NCBI GenBank assembly: GCA_965656785.1
Contig: CBFHLY010000017.1
Coordinates: forward strand, 1-64,000
Direction of reading: 5' to 3'
Length of the DNA: 64,000 nt
From: JALQTD01 sp965656785
GTDB lineage: Bacteria; Bacteroidota; Bacteroidia; Flavobacteriales_D; Sanyastnellaceae
How positions within the stretch are numbered: the first letter of the stretch is position 1; each line of letters begins with the position of its first letter. A model generated the notes under the pieces. The model was not told the DNA's origin and ran no database searches. It saw nothing but the letters and a program-made list of their open reading frames with translations. This document shows, in pieces, positions 17,047-25,517 of the stretch. Made by a program: the position numbers and the translations under genes.

Positions 17047-17691
17047 ATGGATGAGCGAATCGAAGCGTTTTACGCGGATGCGAAGTTGTGGCGCCCGGAG
17101 TTGGCGCGGTTGAGGTCGTTGGCCTTGGAGGCCGGGCTGGACGAGGCGTTCAAGTGGCGCGGGCCGTGTTACCTGTGGGAGGGGGGGAATCTGGCGATGA
17201 TCGCGGGGTTCAAGGCGCATTGCGTTTTGGGCTTTTTCAAAGGCGCACTGCTTGTGGATCCGCATCGTTTGCTGGCCAAACAAGGCCCCAATACCGAATC
17301 CTCGCGCTCCTTTCAATTCACGAGCCTCGACCAAATCAATCGGCATGCCCCCGACGTCCTCGACTTCATTCGCCAAGCCATCCAAATCGAACGCGACGGC
17401 CTGACCGTCCCCACGACCCCGCCCGAAGCAACGTCCGTTCCCGAGGCCTTCGAACGGCGGTTTGCCAACGATCCGGACCTGAAGGCGGCCTTCTACGCCC
17501 TCACTCCCGGCCGGCGAAAGGCCTACTTCCAACACGTGGCCGCCGCCAAGCAGCCCGCTACCCAAGAACGCCGCATCGATCAAGCCCTGCCCCGAATCTT
17601 CGACGGCAAGGGGCTCCACGATTGCATTTGCGGGTTGTCCAAGCGGATGCCGGCGTGCGACGGCTCGCACCGAGCCCTCAAAGGAACCTGA
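17047..17691 (+). CDS. YdeI/DUF1801-like protein with C-terminal CDGSH iron-sulfur motif
   Basis: A 214-residue protein. Residues 1 to ~125 match the DUF1801/YdhG-like fold (WRGPCYLWEGGNLAMI, VLGFFKGALL). Residues ~140-185 form the YdeI/OmdA helical segment (ALTPGRRKAYFQHVAAAK). The C-terminus GLHDCICGLSKRMPACDGSH fits the CDGSH signature C-x-C-x2-S-x3-P-x-C-D-G-S-H exactly, predicting a 2Fe-2S site with three Cys and one His ligand. YdeI relatives have been linked to resistance to peptides and antibiotics, but the biochemical role is unknown. A -7-like TATTTTCG lies five bases before the ATG. The gene overlaps the end of the broken MbnP-like gene on the other strand. Confidence 0.75.
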   Translation: MDERIEAFYADAKLWRPELARLRSLALEAGLDEAFKWRGPCYLWEGGNLAMIAGFKAHCVLGFFKGALLVDPHRLLAKQGPNTESSRSFQFTSLDQINRHAPDVLDFIRQAIQIERDGLTVPTTPPEATSVPEAFERRFANDPDLKAAFYALTPGRRKAYFQHVAAAKQPATQERRIDQALPRIFDGKGLHDCICGLSKRMPACDGSHRALKGT

Positions 17692-18486
17692 CCCGCGATT
17701 TCGGCAGGTCCCCGCTCCACTGCCAAGCCCATCCGATTTCCAACGTTCCGCCCAATGAGGGCGCATCGCTCGCCACGTCTTGCGCAAGCGGCCATTCCGC
17801 GGCGACGTGGCTCAGTTGGTTCTCGCGTTGCAGGGTCACGCCAGCACGTCCCACGAATCGGCTGCCGGCGGTTGCCAACAGGAGGCTGCCCCGCTCGCGG
17901 TCGGCTTGCCAGCTTTCCTTTGGAATCCCGCCTGAGGGAGCCAGGTGCGTTGCTTCCCGGCCATGCGCCGAAAGGCCTGCGCGCCCAGCCGATTCAGCAG
18001 GCCCGCGCGGTATCTTTGTTCGTTGCTTCCCCAAACCGACGTTTCCCCTGTCGCGATGAACGTCCACGCGTCGTGGGCCACGGCCACCGCAATCCGCGCG
18101 CTGTCCACGCCCAAGGTCAGGGTCATCGAGGCGTAGTCGCCTTCGGGAACGTCCGACACGCGCAACACCAGCGAACTCGGCTCCGACACATCGAACAGGG
18201 CGTAGGCATCCGCGTTGGCAACCGTCTCCCCATCCACGCTTTCAAGTGCCACATTTCCAACGTAGTGCTTGAACGTTTCAAACGTCAAGGTGTCCCCAGT
18301 CATCGGGTGGTACAACGGCGTGCTCAGGACAAACGGACTCCCGTCCATTCCCCACGTGTATTCCATTTCAATTTCGAACGATCCCAATTCCGCTGTCGGG
18401 GTGGGTTCGTCTTCGGGTTTGTTGCATGCAGCAACGGTAGCGGCCACAGCCAACACGGCCATGACCGAATAAAATGAGCGATTCAT
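17678..18486 (-). pseudogene. MbnP-like lipoprotein fused to an outer-membrane-protein C-terminus, frameshifted
   Basis: The gene starts with a lipoprotein signal (MAVLAVAATVAAC). About 95 residues then match the N-half of MbnP-like proteins (FETFKHYVGNVALES, VPEGDYASMTLTLGVDSAR). The sequence next switches abruptly to a barrel-like stretch (WGSNEQRYRAGLLNRLGAQAF, RTWLPQAGFQ). Near 17918 the good reading moves to another frame, which continues KESWQADRERGSLLLATAGSR and ends SLGGTLEIGWAWQW. One extra G in the AAAGGAAAG run would join the two. So two events appear: an in-frame loss joining MbnP to another gene, and a one-base frameshift. The frameshift could be a sequencing error. Calling the second half a transporter barrel is inference. 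Confidence 0.55.
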
Positions 18487-18515
18487 TTGGAATGTTTTTT
18501 AATGAGTTAACGACT

Positions 18516-18902
18516 TCAGCAGAGGTGAAGTCCCATTCCGGGCGGGTGCTCGGTCCGACGCAACCACCCCGCGCACACCGCACCGGCCGAGGTCATCGGG
18601 CTGGTGGTGCGACCTGCACCATGCGCCGCCAGCAGCTCGAATTCAACCGCGGGCGCCATCAGCATCCACAGGGCAGTCGATTCGATTTCAGGCAGGGAAG
18701 GGGCGGTGGGTTCCGGCGATTCTGCGAGCTCCTTTTTCAGGTGGCAAGCGCCATTGCAGTGGAGTTCCGGGCGGTCGCGGTTTTCGCACAGCACGTTCAC
18801 GTAGTGGTCGTATTCCGCGGCGTAATGGAGGACGCGGGCCAAATTGTATCCGCTTTGGCCCAGCAACACCCCCACCATGAAAACCGTCACGAACGTGCGC
18901 AT
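18516..18902 (-). CDS. Small conserved Cys-containing membrane protein
   Basis: A 128-residue protein that starts MRTFVTVFMVGVLLGQSGYN, a signal or single membrane helix. It then shows YVNVLCENRDRPELHCNGACHLKKEL, a Cys-x10-Cys-x3-Cys-His pattern I recognise from short Bacteroidota proteins encoded beside metal-related (copper/MbnP-type) genes. The C-terminal half is variable. Just downstream on the same strand is the MbnP-like gene, with 29 bases between them, suggesting one operon. A metal-handling role is inferred from context and the Cys/His cluster. The frame extends upstream to 19247 but overlaps the divergent DUF4153 gene, so the ATG at 18902 is preferred. Confidence 0.55.
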   Translation of the reverse strand: MRTFVTVFMVGVLLGQSGYNLARVLHYAAEYDHYVNVLCENRDRPELHCNGACHLKKELAESPEPTAPSLPEIESTALWMLMAPAVEFELLAAHGAGRTTSPMTSAGAVCAGWLRRTEHPPGMGLHLC

Positions 18903-18975
18903 GACGCGAAATGAGCATCCTTGCCGCGAACCAGGGTGACCGGGCGCACAATAGCCTCGGCCCTCCAACGTTTGC

Positions 18976-20343
18976 ATGACCATGATGTGGAATCGCACCC
19001 CCGAAGACCTGGAAAGCTGGTACCGCAAAGACGCTTCCGGCTTTCGCACGGCCTTTGAATCCGCCCCGAAGGACGCGCCCGTTGCCCGCGCATGGGCCGC
19101 TCGACTTGCGGCCGACGCGCTGCCCGATCGTCCCAACGGCTTTCCTTTCGCCATCGCGGTTTCATTGGGCATTGCCGCGGTGTTCCTGGCGCCGTATTGG
19201 GGGAGTGGCGATCTCGACCCGGAATGGTCGGTCCCGTTGATGGCCACCTTGGCGTTCGGTCCGCTCTTAGCGTATCATGGCCGAAAGGACGGGCGGCTCC
19301 TGATCGGAGCTGGGGTAGCAGCGGTGGCCGTGGCGCTGGCGTGGTGGGGCTGGGAGGCGTGGCCTTCGCAATGGAGTGTCCAGCACGCCGTGGGGCTGGA
19401 CAGCGGATTGGAGGCGGCCGGCGAACGCGTGAACTTAGCGGTGCAAGCGCGCGATTTGATGATGATTCATTGGCCGATGTTGCTGGCGGGCTTGACCGGA
19501 TGGGCGTTCGTCCGGGCGCGTCGCGATGAGCAGCGGGTGGATTTCGTGCGGCATGCCGTTCAAGTGGCCATCCTCACCGGATTGGTGTTGGCGGCTGGCG
19601 GGGTGTTGCTGGGGTTGACCAACCTCTTGATGGAGAGTGCAAACGTCGGGTCGTGGCTGGTGGAACAAATCAACATTCACCTCGCCGTTTGGGGCCTGAG
19701 CGGTGCGCTGGTGTTCGGTCACGCCGTTTGGCTGCGGCATCCCCAGGCCTTGGAGCGCATCCTGCCCACGTTGGCGCGCATTTTCATCCCGCTCTTCGTG
19801 TTGGTCGAGGCGGGTTTTTTGGTGGCGCACCTCGCCGACGGCTTCGCGGCGTTGAGTTCGGATCGCGAGCAGTTGTTCGTGTTCAACGTGTTGCTCGCCG
19901 CGGTCATCGGATTGGTGCTGCTGCATTCGGCGTTCGACGAAGGGGCTCCGCGCTGGTTGCATGGCCTGATGGTGGCGCTAGTGGTGCTGGGCGTGCTTGC
20001 TGATTTGGTTGGTATTGCGGCCATTGCGAGCCGATTGGGGGAGTGGGGCATTACGCCAAATCGCCTCACCGTGCTCATCGGCAACCTGATCTTCCTCGGG
20101 ACCTTGGTGGCCCTGCTTCGCCAGTGGTTCAGGCCCAGCGCCGCATCGCCGTTCGAACGGACGCGCATGGTGCTCAACCGGGCGTTGGCGGTGTTCGTGG
20201 TGTGGTCGGCGGTGGTGACCGTGGTGTTTCCGCTGGTTTACGGCTTGCGGGTGCGTGCGGCAGACCTCGAAGCCTTCGCCTTGGACGAGGTCCCAGAGTT
20301 CGAAGCAGAGGAACCCGTCATTGTTGATGAAGGTTCGAGATGA
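18976..20343 (+). CDS. DUF4153-type multi-pass membrane protein
   Basis: A 455-residue integral membrane protein with about 10-12 hydrophobic segments, matching DUF4153 in pattern. A short cytosolic N-terminus (RTPEDLESWYRKDASGF) precedes the first helices (FAIAVSLGIAAVFLAPYW). The last helix is followed by an acidic tail (DEVPEFEAEEP). The function of this family is unknown. Alternative ATGs at 18982 and 18985 change only the first residues. It is tail-to-tail with the next gene, overlapping by 26 bases. Confidence 0.7.
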   Translation: MTMMWNRTPEDLESWYRKDASGFRTAFESAPKDAPVARAWAARLAADALPDRPNGFPFAIAVSLGIAAVFLAPYWGSGDLDPEWSVPLMATLAFGPLLAYHGRKDGRLLIGAGVAAVAVALAWWGWEAWPSQWSVQHAVGLDSGLEAAGERVNLAVQARDLMMIHWPMLLAGLTGWAFVRARRDEQRVDFVRHAVQVAILTGLVLAAGGVLLGLTNLLMESANVGSWLVEQINIHLAVWGLSGALVFGHAVWLRHPQALERILPTLARIFIPLFVLVEAGFLVAHLADGFAALSSDREQLFVFNVLLAAVIGLVLLHSAFDEGAPRWLHGLMVALVVLGVLADLVGIAAIASRLGEWGITPNRLTVLIGNLIFLGTLVALLRQWFRPSAASPFERTRMVLNRALAVFVVWSAVVTVVFPLVYGLRVRAADLEAFALDEVPEFEAEEPVIVDEGSR

Positions 20344-21148
20344 GGTTGGCCGCAAACCAGCCATCAATTCCCTTAAAAATCTGTGGCTTCGTGGTGGTGC
20401 CATCCCGTTGAATGCGGATGCCGTCCTCGAACGTTTCCATCGAGATGAGTTTCGCAAAAGGCACCTTGAACGCCTTGTTGGGGGACCAAAAGTACAGGTG
20501 CTTCGTGGTGATGGCGAGCATGCCCGTTCCTTGGTGCTTCAGCTCGTCCACTTTCACGGGCCGGCCGCGGAACGAACCGGTTCGGTAGTACACGCCTTTC
20601 GTCAGGCGGACACTCACGCCCTGGCTGCCGCCGACGTATTCGGTACGGGTGGTGTTTTGGTAAAAGTCAACGTGGTTGAATGCCCAAATGAGGTCTTCCG
20701 ACTTTTGAAATAAGAAGGGCAGGCCCTCCGAGCTCATCCGCCCGGTGACGGGTTTTCCTTCGCGTAAATTGCGCACGATCGCCGCACGCACGAGCCGCAC
20801 CACCGCTTCGGAGGATTTCAATGCGGGGTGATTCGTTGCCAGTTCGTTGACCCATGTGGAGATGCGGTTCTCCTCCTCCTCTGTAAGTTCTTCGTCGTCC
20901 AGCGCTTGGTCCACGGCCAAGGCAATGCCCGAATGGATGAGCTGCTCCCGCACTGCAGGCTTCAGGAAACCCGATTCGCTCATGCGCTGCAGTTCCGGTT
21001 CCACCACTTCAATTTCTCGCCGATCCGCGATGGACCGTGCGATGAATTGGGGGAGTTCCTGAACGGTGTTTCGGTGCTCTGTTTCGCACGCCGCGTGGCG
21101 GGAACGAAACCAGCCGGCGGGTTGTCCGCAGTGAATGCACTTGCCCAT
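20318..21148 (-). CDS. Cytosolic protein with N-terminal CxxC finger and PH-like C-terminal domain
   Basis: A 276-residue protein without signal peptide or membrane helix. It starts with a small zinc-finger-like element (CIHCGQPAGWFRSRHAAC). A helical middle follows, and then a C-terminal region (GVYYRTGSFRGRPV, GTGMLAITTKHLYFWSPNKAFKVPFAKL) resembling bacterial PH/GRAM-like domains, which often bind lipids or partner proteins. The function is unknown. It is divergent from the WYL regulator gene across a 106-base AT-rich gap, so the regulator may control it. That is inference. Confidence 0.6.
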   Translation of the reverse strand: MGKCIHCGQPAGWFRSRHAACETEHRNTVQELPQFIARSIADRREIEVVEPELQRMSESGFLKPAVREQLIHSGIALAVDQALDDEELTEEEENRISTWVNELATNHPALKSSEAVVRLVRAAIVRNLREGKPVTGRMSSEGLPFLFQKSEDLIWAFNHVDFYQNTTRTEYVGGSQGVSVRLTKGVYYRTGSFRGRPVKVDELKHQGTGMLAITTKHLYFWSPNKAFKVPFAKLISMETFEDGIRIQRDGTTTKPQIFKGIDGWFAANLISNLHQQ

Positions 21149-21254
21149 GAAGGAGTGGTGCTTGTGGAATGTTGAGTGAATTAGCAGTACAAATCAACAA
21201 CACAAGATGCTTTTTTTGTTTCTTGCGTACACACAACGTTTTATATAAACTTAT

Positions 21255-22184
21255 ATGGCACAAGGTGGTCGTCCGTCAGGTGGTGACTTCAATCAGAATC
21301 GATTGCATCGGTTGCTGTTGTTGATTCGCGTATTGCGTTCCGGTCAGCGTCACAGCATTGGGTCCCTTGCAAAGCGTTTGGACACGGGGGAGCGGTCGGT
21401 GTACCGTTACCTCCGACTCATTGAGAAAGTGGGGTTTGACGTGGAGAAGGACGCGGACGGTGGCTTTTACATCAAGTCCGAGGACTTGGATCATGTGTTC
21501 ACGTCGCAAGAAGCGGAGCTCATTTTGCAGGCGCTGCGCATTGCGTTTCCGAATCGGGATGAGGTGGCAGCGATTGCTTCGAAGTTGAACGTGTTTGAGC
21601 CGAGCAATGAGTTGGCGCGATGGATTGCGGACGCGGGGGTGGCGCGGATTTTGGGCCAAATCAGCGAAGGCATCGGGTCCCAACGCCGCATCCTGCTCAA
21701 GGGCTATCAATCGGCGAACAGCGGCACGGTCTCCAACCGCATCGTCGAGCCGATGGAATTCGTCGGCGGCCATCGGTTCATCGCGGCGTTCGAAGTGGCC
21801 ACCCGAACGAACAAGTACTACCGACTCGATCGCATTGCGGAGGTGGAGGTGCTGTCCGTTCCCATTTCGCTGATGGCTCAGCACCAGGTCCACGCGCCCG
21901 ACATCTTCGGATTCGCGCTCGACCTGGCCACTGCCCACAAGCGCATCGAGTTGTCGATGTCGATGCAGGTGGCGCTGTTTCTCAAGTCCGAGGCGCCCCT
22001 GGCCGCTCCGCACCTCAAGCTGGACGAGGCGACCGGGCGCGTTGCTTTGAAGGTGGTGGTGGCCGATTACCGCCCGGCTGTGCGGTTCGTGTTGCCGTTT
22101 CTGAACGATGGCGGCATGGAAGTGTTGGGCGACGCGCACTTCAAGGCGGAGGTGGAGCGCGCCAAACAGGGGTTTGCTCAGTAG
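21255..22184 (+). CDS. HTH-WYL domain transcriptional regulator
   Basis: A 309-residue regulator. An N-terminal winged helix-turn-helix (RLHRLLLLIRVLRSGQRHSI, LAKRLDTGERSVYRYLRLIE) is followed by a middle domain and a WYL-type ligand-binding domain. The WYL core is recognisable around IVEPMEFVGGHRFIAAFEV and NKYYRLDRIAEVEVL, with the WYL triad itself degenerate. A WCX-like C-terminal extension follows (LDEATGRVALKVVVADY). WYL proteins sense nucleic acids or nucleotides and control DNA-damage or defence genes in several phyla. No defence gene is adjacent here. The AT-rich region before the ATG probably holds its own promoter. Confidence 0.78.
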   Translation: MAQGGRPSGGDFNQNRLHRLLLLIRVLRSGQRHSIGSLAKRLDTGERSVYRYLRLIEKVGFDVEKDADGGFYIKSEDLDHVFTSQEAELILQALRIAFPNRDEVAAIASKLNVFEPSNELARWIADAGVARILGQISEGIGSQRRILLKGYQSANSGTVSNRIVEPMEFVGGHRFIAAFEVATRTNKYYRLDRIAEVEVLSVPISLMAQHQVHAPDIFGFALDLATAHKRIELSMSMQVALFLKSEAPLAAPHLKLDEATGRVALKVVVADYRPAVRFVLPFLNDGGMEVLGDAHFKAEVERAKQGFAQ

Positions 22185-22236
22185 TTGTTGATACATGGAT
22201 TTGGCTTGAAACCCTTCGCTGTCTTACCTTCCAAGC

Positions 22237-23115
22237 ATGAAACGCAAGGACTTCATTCGGAAGGGACTGCTCGGAACGGGCGCCTTTGTGGTGGGCACTT
22301 CTGGAGCGGCGGAAAACCGCATCGATGAATTGCATGCGCTCGAACCCATGGGGTTCAATCACCTCCCCATTGCACACGATACTTGGAACATGGACAACGC
22401 CGTCATCCACCGAGCCGCAACGCGGGGCCGGGCAAACCACGGTTGGCTGGACAGCCACCACACCTTCAGCTTCGCGAATTACTACCATCCGGAGCGGATG
22501 CATTTCGGGGCGTTGCGGGTCTTGAATGACGACCACGTGGAGCCGGGGCGGGGATTTGGCACCCACCCCCACGACAACATGGAAATCGTGAGCATTCCGT
22601 TGGAAGGGGACCTGGAACACCGCGACAGCATGGGCAATGTGGCGGTCATTCGGCACGGGGAAGTGCAGGTCATGAGCGCCGGCCGTGGCATCACGCACAG
22701 CGAGTTCAACAGAAACGCGGACGCCCCCGTGAAGTTTCTCCAAATCTGGATGTTTCCGAACGCCAAGGATGTCGAGCCGCGCTACGATCAGCAAGCCTTG
22801 GACCCGGCGGCTCGGCACAACCGGTTGCAGCAGATTTTATCGCCCAGTCCCGACGATGAGGGCGTTTGGGTGCACCAGGACGCTTGGTGGCACCTCGGTC
22901 GTTTCGATGCCGGGGTGGAAGTCCGGCATCCGTTGCACCGTCCAGCGACGCACGGCGTTTATGCCTTCGTCATTTCCGGGGAGTGGACGATGAACGGGGC
23001 GGAACTCGGGCCCCGCGATGGCATGGGCGTGTGGTCGGTGAATGCGCTCGACCTCACGGCGCGCTCGAAAGGAGCGGAAATCTTGTTGATGGAGGTGCCG
23101 ATGGCCATCGGTTGA
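22237..23115 (+). CDS. Pirin family protein with possible Tat-like leader
   Basis: A 292-residue bicupin. Family motifs include FGTHPHDNMEIVSIPLEG (His-x-His metal pair), VMSAGRGITHSEFN and LQIWMFP. The N-terminus MKRKDFIRKGLLGTGAFVVG resembles a Tat-type leader (RKxFIRK plus a hydrophobic run) although the twin arginine is Arg-Lys and the cleavage site is unclear; a cytosolic form is possible. Pirins bind iron and some have quercetinase activity. It follows the WYL regulator by 52 bases on the same strand. It is distinct in sequence from the pirin at 5663-6562, so the two are old paralogues rather than a recent duplication. Confidence 0.8.
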   Translation: MKRKDFIRKGLLGTGAFVVGTSGAAENRIDELHALEPMGFNHLPIAHDTWNMDNAVIHRAATRGRANHGWLDSHHTFSFANYYHPERMHFGALRVLNDDHVEPGRGFGTHPHDNMEIVSIPLEGDLEHRDSMGNVAVIRHGEVQVMSAGRGITHSEFNRNADAPVKFLQIWMFPNAKDVEPRYDQQALDPAARHNRLQQILSPSPDDEGVWVHQDAWWHLGRFDAGVEVRHPLHRPATHGVYAFVISGEWTMNGAELGPRDGMGVWSVNALDLTARSKGAEILLMEVPMAIG

Positions 23116-23118
23116 GGG

Positions 23119-23337
23119 TTATTTGGATAGCCAATTCCGAAGCAGTTTTTGGAGCATCGGAATGAGGCCAAACACCATCAGCGGCACCAGCACGAGGGTG
23201 ATGACGAGCGTGCGCAAGGGGAGCGGGTGGATGGCCATGATTTGGCCGCCAAACACGCCGAAGAACAGCGTGACCAACGGGTAGATGGCCAGCCAAACAA
23301 CGACGGCGAATTTCCAACGAGGAGGGCGAGGGGGCAT
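23119..23337 (-). CDS. Small two-helix membrane protein
   Basis: A 72-residue protein with two predicted membrane helices (FAVVVWLAIYPLVTLFFGVFG and TLVITLVLVPLMVFGLIPML) and short basic ends. The pattern (WKFAVVVWLAIYP, LVPLMVFGLIPML) is like small conserved membrane proteins found widely in bacteria, often beside oxidoreductase genes. No function is known. It begins 30 bases from the divergent YyaL gene. The longer frame to 23880 is antisense to YyaL and is not credible. Confidence 0.6.
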   Translation of the reverse strand: MPPRPPRWKFAVVVWLAIYPLVTLFFGVFGGQIMAIHPLPLRTLVITLVLVPLMVFGLIPMLQKLLRNWLSK

Positions 23338-23367
23338 GCGGCAAAGTTCGCGCGTACTTTCGCAGGA

Positions 23368-25380
23368 ATGAATCTTTTGCGGAACGAATCGAGTCCTTAC
23401 TTGCTGCAGCATGCGGAGAACCCGGTGCACTGGCGGCCTTGGGGAGAAACGGCGTGGCAGGCGGCGCGGGAGCAGCAGCAGTTGGTGGTGGTGAGCGTGG
23501 GGTACAGCGCGTGCCATTGGTGTCACGTGATGGAGCGGGAGGTGTTCGAGGATGAAGGGGCGGCGGATGTGATGAACGCGCACTTTGTGAGCGTGAAGGT
23601 GGACCGGGAGGAGCATCCGGAGGTGGACGGCATTTACATGACTGCGGTGCAGCTGATGACGCGGAGTGGGGGGTGGCCGTTGAATGTGGTGTGCTTGCCG
23701 GATGGTAGGCCGGTTTGGGGGGCGACGTATGTGCCGCGGGAGCAATGGGAGGCGAGTTTGATGGAGCTGGTTCGGTTGTGGCGGACGGATCGAGCGGCGG
23801 TGGTGGCTTATGCGGAGCGTTTGGCTTCGGGGGTGCGCGCGGTGGAGTCGCCTGCGGAGGCCGGGGAAGGGCGGGCCCACTGGTCATCCGCCATCGCCGC
23901 AGGCCTCGCCGCGTGGAAGCCCCATTGGGACCTCCGACACGGCGGGAACGCGGGGGCGCCGAAATTCCCGATGCCGGTTCAAGGGCGCTGGCTCGCTGCG
24001 CAAGGTCGGTACGATGCGGAGTGCGCGGCGCACGCGCGCCGTTCGGTGCTGGCCATCGTCCGTGGCGGCCTGCACGACCACGCTGGCGGCGGCTTTGAGC
24101 GGTACGCGGTCGACGAGGCCTGGCGCATTCCGCACTTCGAGAAGATGCTGAGTGACCAAGGGCCGATGCTGGCTTGGCTGGCGGCGTCCTTGGACGTTCC
24201 CGGCCTGACGTCCGGCGAGCGCGACGAACTGACGTTGGCGGCTTCGCGGCTCGTCGAAGGGGTTTGCCGCGATTTTGATGCGCCCGAGGGTGGGTTTTAT
24301 GCGGCTTGGGACGCCGACAGCGAAGGGCAGGAGGGGCGGTATTATTGGTGGACCGCCGCGGAGTGTGCGGCTGCGCTCGCGGGTGCGGACTTCGATGCGG
24401 CGATGCAGCACTTCGATTGGACGGAGCGGGCGCGCGTTGATGAGTTCGGAGCGGGCGCGTTCATCCCGATGCGGCCCGTCGGCGCGTCGGGCGTGGCAGC
24501 CGGCGCACCGGCCATGCTCGATGCGGTGCACGCCGCGCGCGTTGCAACCCGCCGCCCTCCAGCCCGTGACGAAAAGGTCGTGGCCGCCCACACCGCTTGG
24601 ATGGCGTGGGGCCTCCTCAAGGCTGGGGCGGCTTGGGACCGCGCGGACTGGACGGCTCGCGGCCTCGAAGCCTGCGCGTTCCTCACCGACCAAATGGCCC
24701 GCGGCGAAGGCCTGTTCCGGATTTGGCAAGCGGGTCGCTGCCGCATCGACGGCACACTGGAGGACCTCGCGGCCTCCACCGCCGCCGCCCTTGAGGCCTA
24801 CGCCGCCACGGGCGACCCAGCTTGGGCGCACCTGGCCGCGCGGTGGACCCGGCACGTCCTCGCCGAATACAGTGACCCCAGAACCCCGCTTTTCCGGTTC
24901 GCCCTGCCGTCCGACACGGCCTTTGCCGAGCGATTCGACCGGGTGGACGACGTGTTGCCCAGCGCGAATGCGGTGATGGCCGGCAACTTGCACACGTTGG
25001 GCGCGATCTTCGGCGAGCCTTCGTGGATGGAGCGTTCAGAAGCGCTCGTGGCCTCGGCGGCCGCGGGTTTTGACGAGTTGCCGTCCGCATGCAAATGGGC
25101 GGAAGTCGCGGGCCAAATCCAACACCCGTTCATCGAATTGGTCGTCACCGGCCCCGACTCCGAAATCACCGCCGCACTCCCCGCGTTGCGCCGTGCGGTC
25201 GGGACCTCCGGCATCGTCGTTCCGCTCCCTCGCCCCGCGGACGACGTGCCCCTCACGGCCCATCGGTACCACGCGAACCTGCGCATCTACCCCTGCGTTT
25301 CCGGTGCCTGCGCCCTGCCCATCGATTCCATTGAAGCCGCTCAACAGCACATCGCTTCGTTGTTGACGGAGCGTTCATAA
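23368..25380 (+). CDS. Thioredoxin-domain protein YyaL/DUF255 (spermatogenesis-associated 20 family)
   Basis: A 670-residue protein. The N-terminal thioredoxin-like domain shows the family signature NESSPYLLQHAENPVHWRPW and the redox motif SACHWCHVMEREVF near residues 47-60, followed by GGWPLNV. A long alpha/alpha-toroid region follows (GGLHDHAGGGFERYAVDE, HFEKMLSDQG), as in cellobiose-epimerase-like proteins. The length is usual for the family, whose function is unknown; a redox or sugar-related role is suggested by its folds. The start at 23368 is supported by family alignment and by TACTTTCG ending five bases upstream. Confidence 0.9.
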   Translation: MNLLRNESSPYLLQHAENPVHWRPWGETAWQAAREQQQLVVVSVGYSACHWCHVMEREVFEDEGAADVMNAHFVSVKVDREEHPEVDGIYMTAVQLMTRSGGWPLNVVCLPDGRPVWGATYVPREQWEASLMELVRLWRTDRAAVVAYAERLASGVRAVESPAEAGEGRAHWSSAIAAGLAAWKPHWDLRHGGNAGAPKFPMPVQGRWLAAQGRYDAECAAHARRSVLAIVRGGLHDHAGGGFERYAVDEAWRIPHFEKMLSDQGPMLAWLAASLDVPGLTSGERDELTLAASRLVEGVCRDFDAPEGGFYAAWDADSEGQEGRYYWWTAAECAAALAGADFDAAMQHFDWTERARVDEFGAGAFIPMRPVGASGVAAGAPAMLDAVHAARVATRRPPARDEKVVAAHTAWMAWGLLKAGAAWDRADWTARGLEACAFLTDQMARGEGLFRIWQAGRCRIDGTLEDLAASTAAALEAYAATGDPAWAHLAARWTRHVLAEYSDPRTPLFRFALPSDTAFAERFDRVDDVLPSANAVMAGNLHTLGAIFGEPSWMERSEALVASAAAGFDELPSACKWAEVAGQIQHPFIELVVTGPDSEITAALPALRRAVGTSGIVVPLPRPADDVPLTAHRYHANLRIYPCVSGACALPIDSIEAAQQHIASLLTERS

Positions 25381-25408
25381 CCGCCGAAAGAGGTTTAACC
25401 TGTGAAAG

Positions 25409-25439
25409 TTTGTAGAAACGATTGCCCGTCCTACATTTG
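25409..25439 (+). promoter_or_regulatory. Bacteroidota-type promoter of the ExbB/ExbD operon
   Basis: TTTG (25409-25412), 19 bases, then TACATTTG (25432-25439). This matches the known TTTG-N19-TAnnTTTG pattern of the major sigma factor. It leaves a leader of roughly 70 bases before the exbB ATG. Confidence 0.7.
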
Positions 25440-25517
25440 CACCCGTTGAATCGGATTTGGACTGAATCCGCTCAGCGCACATTACAAGGAACGAAACACA
25501 CCATCAACCTGATTCTC

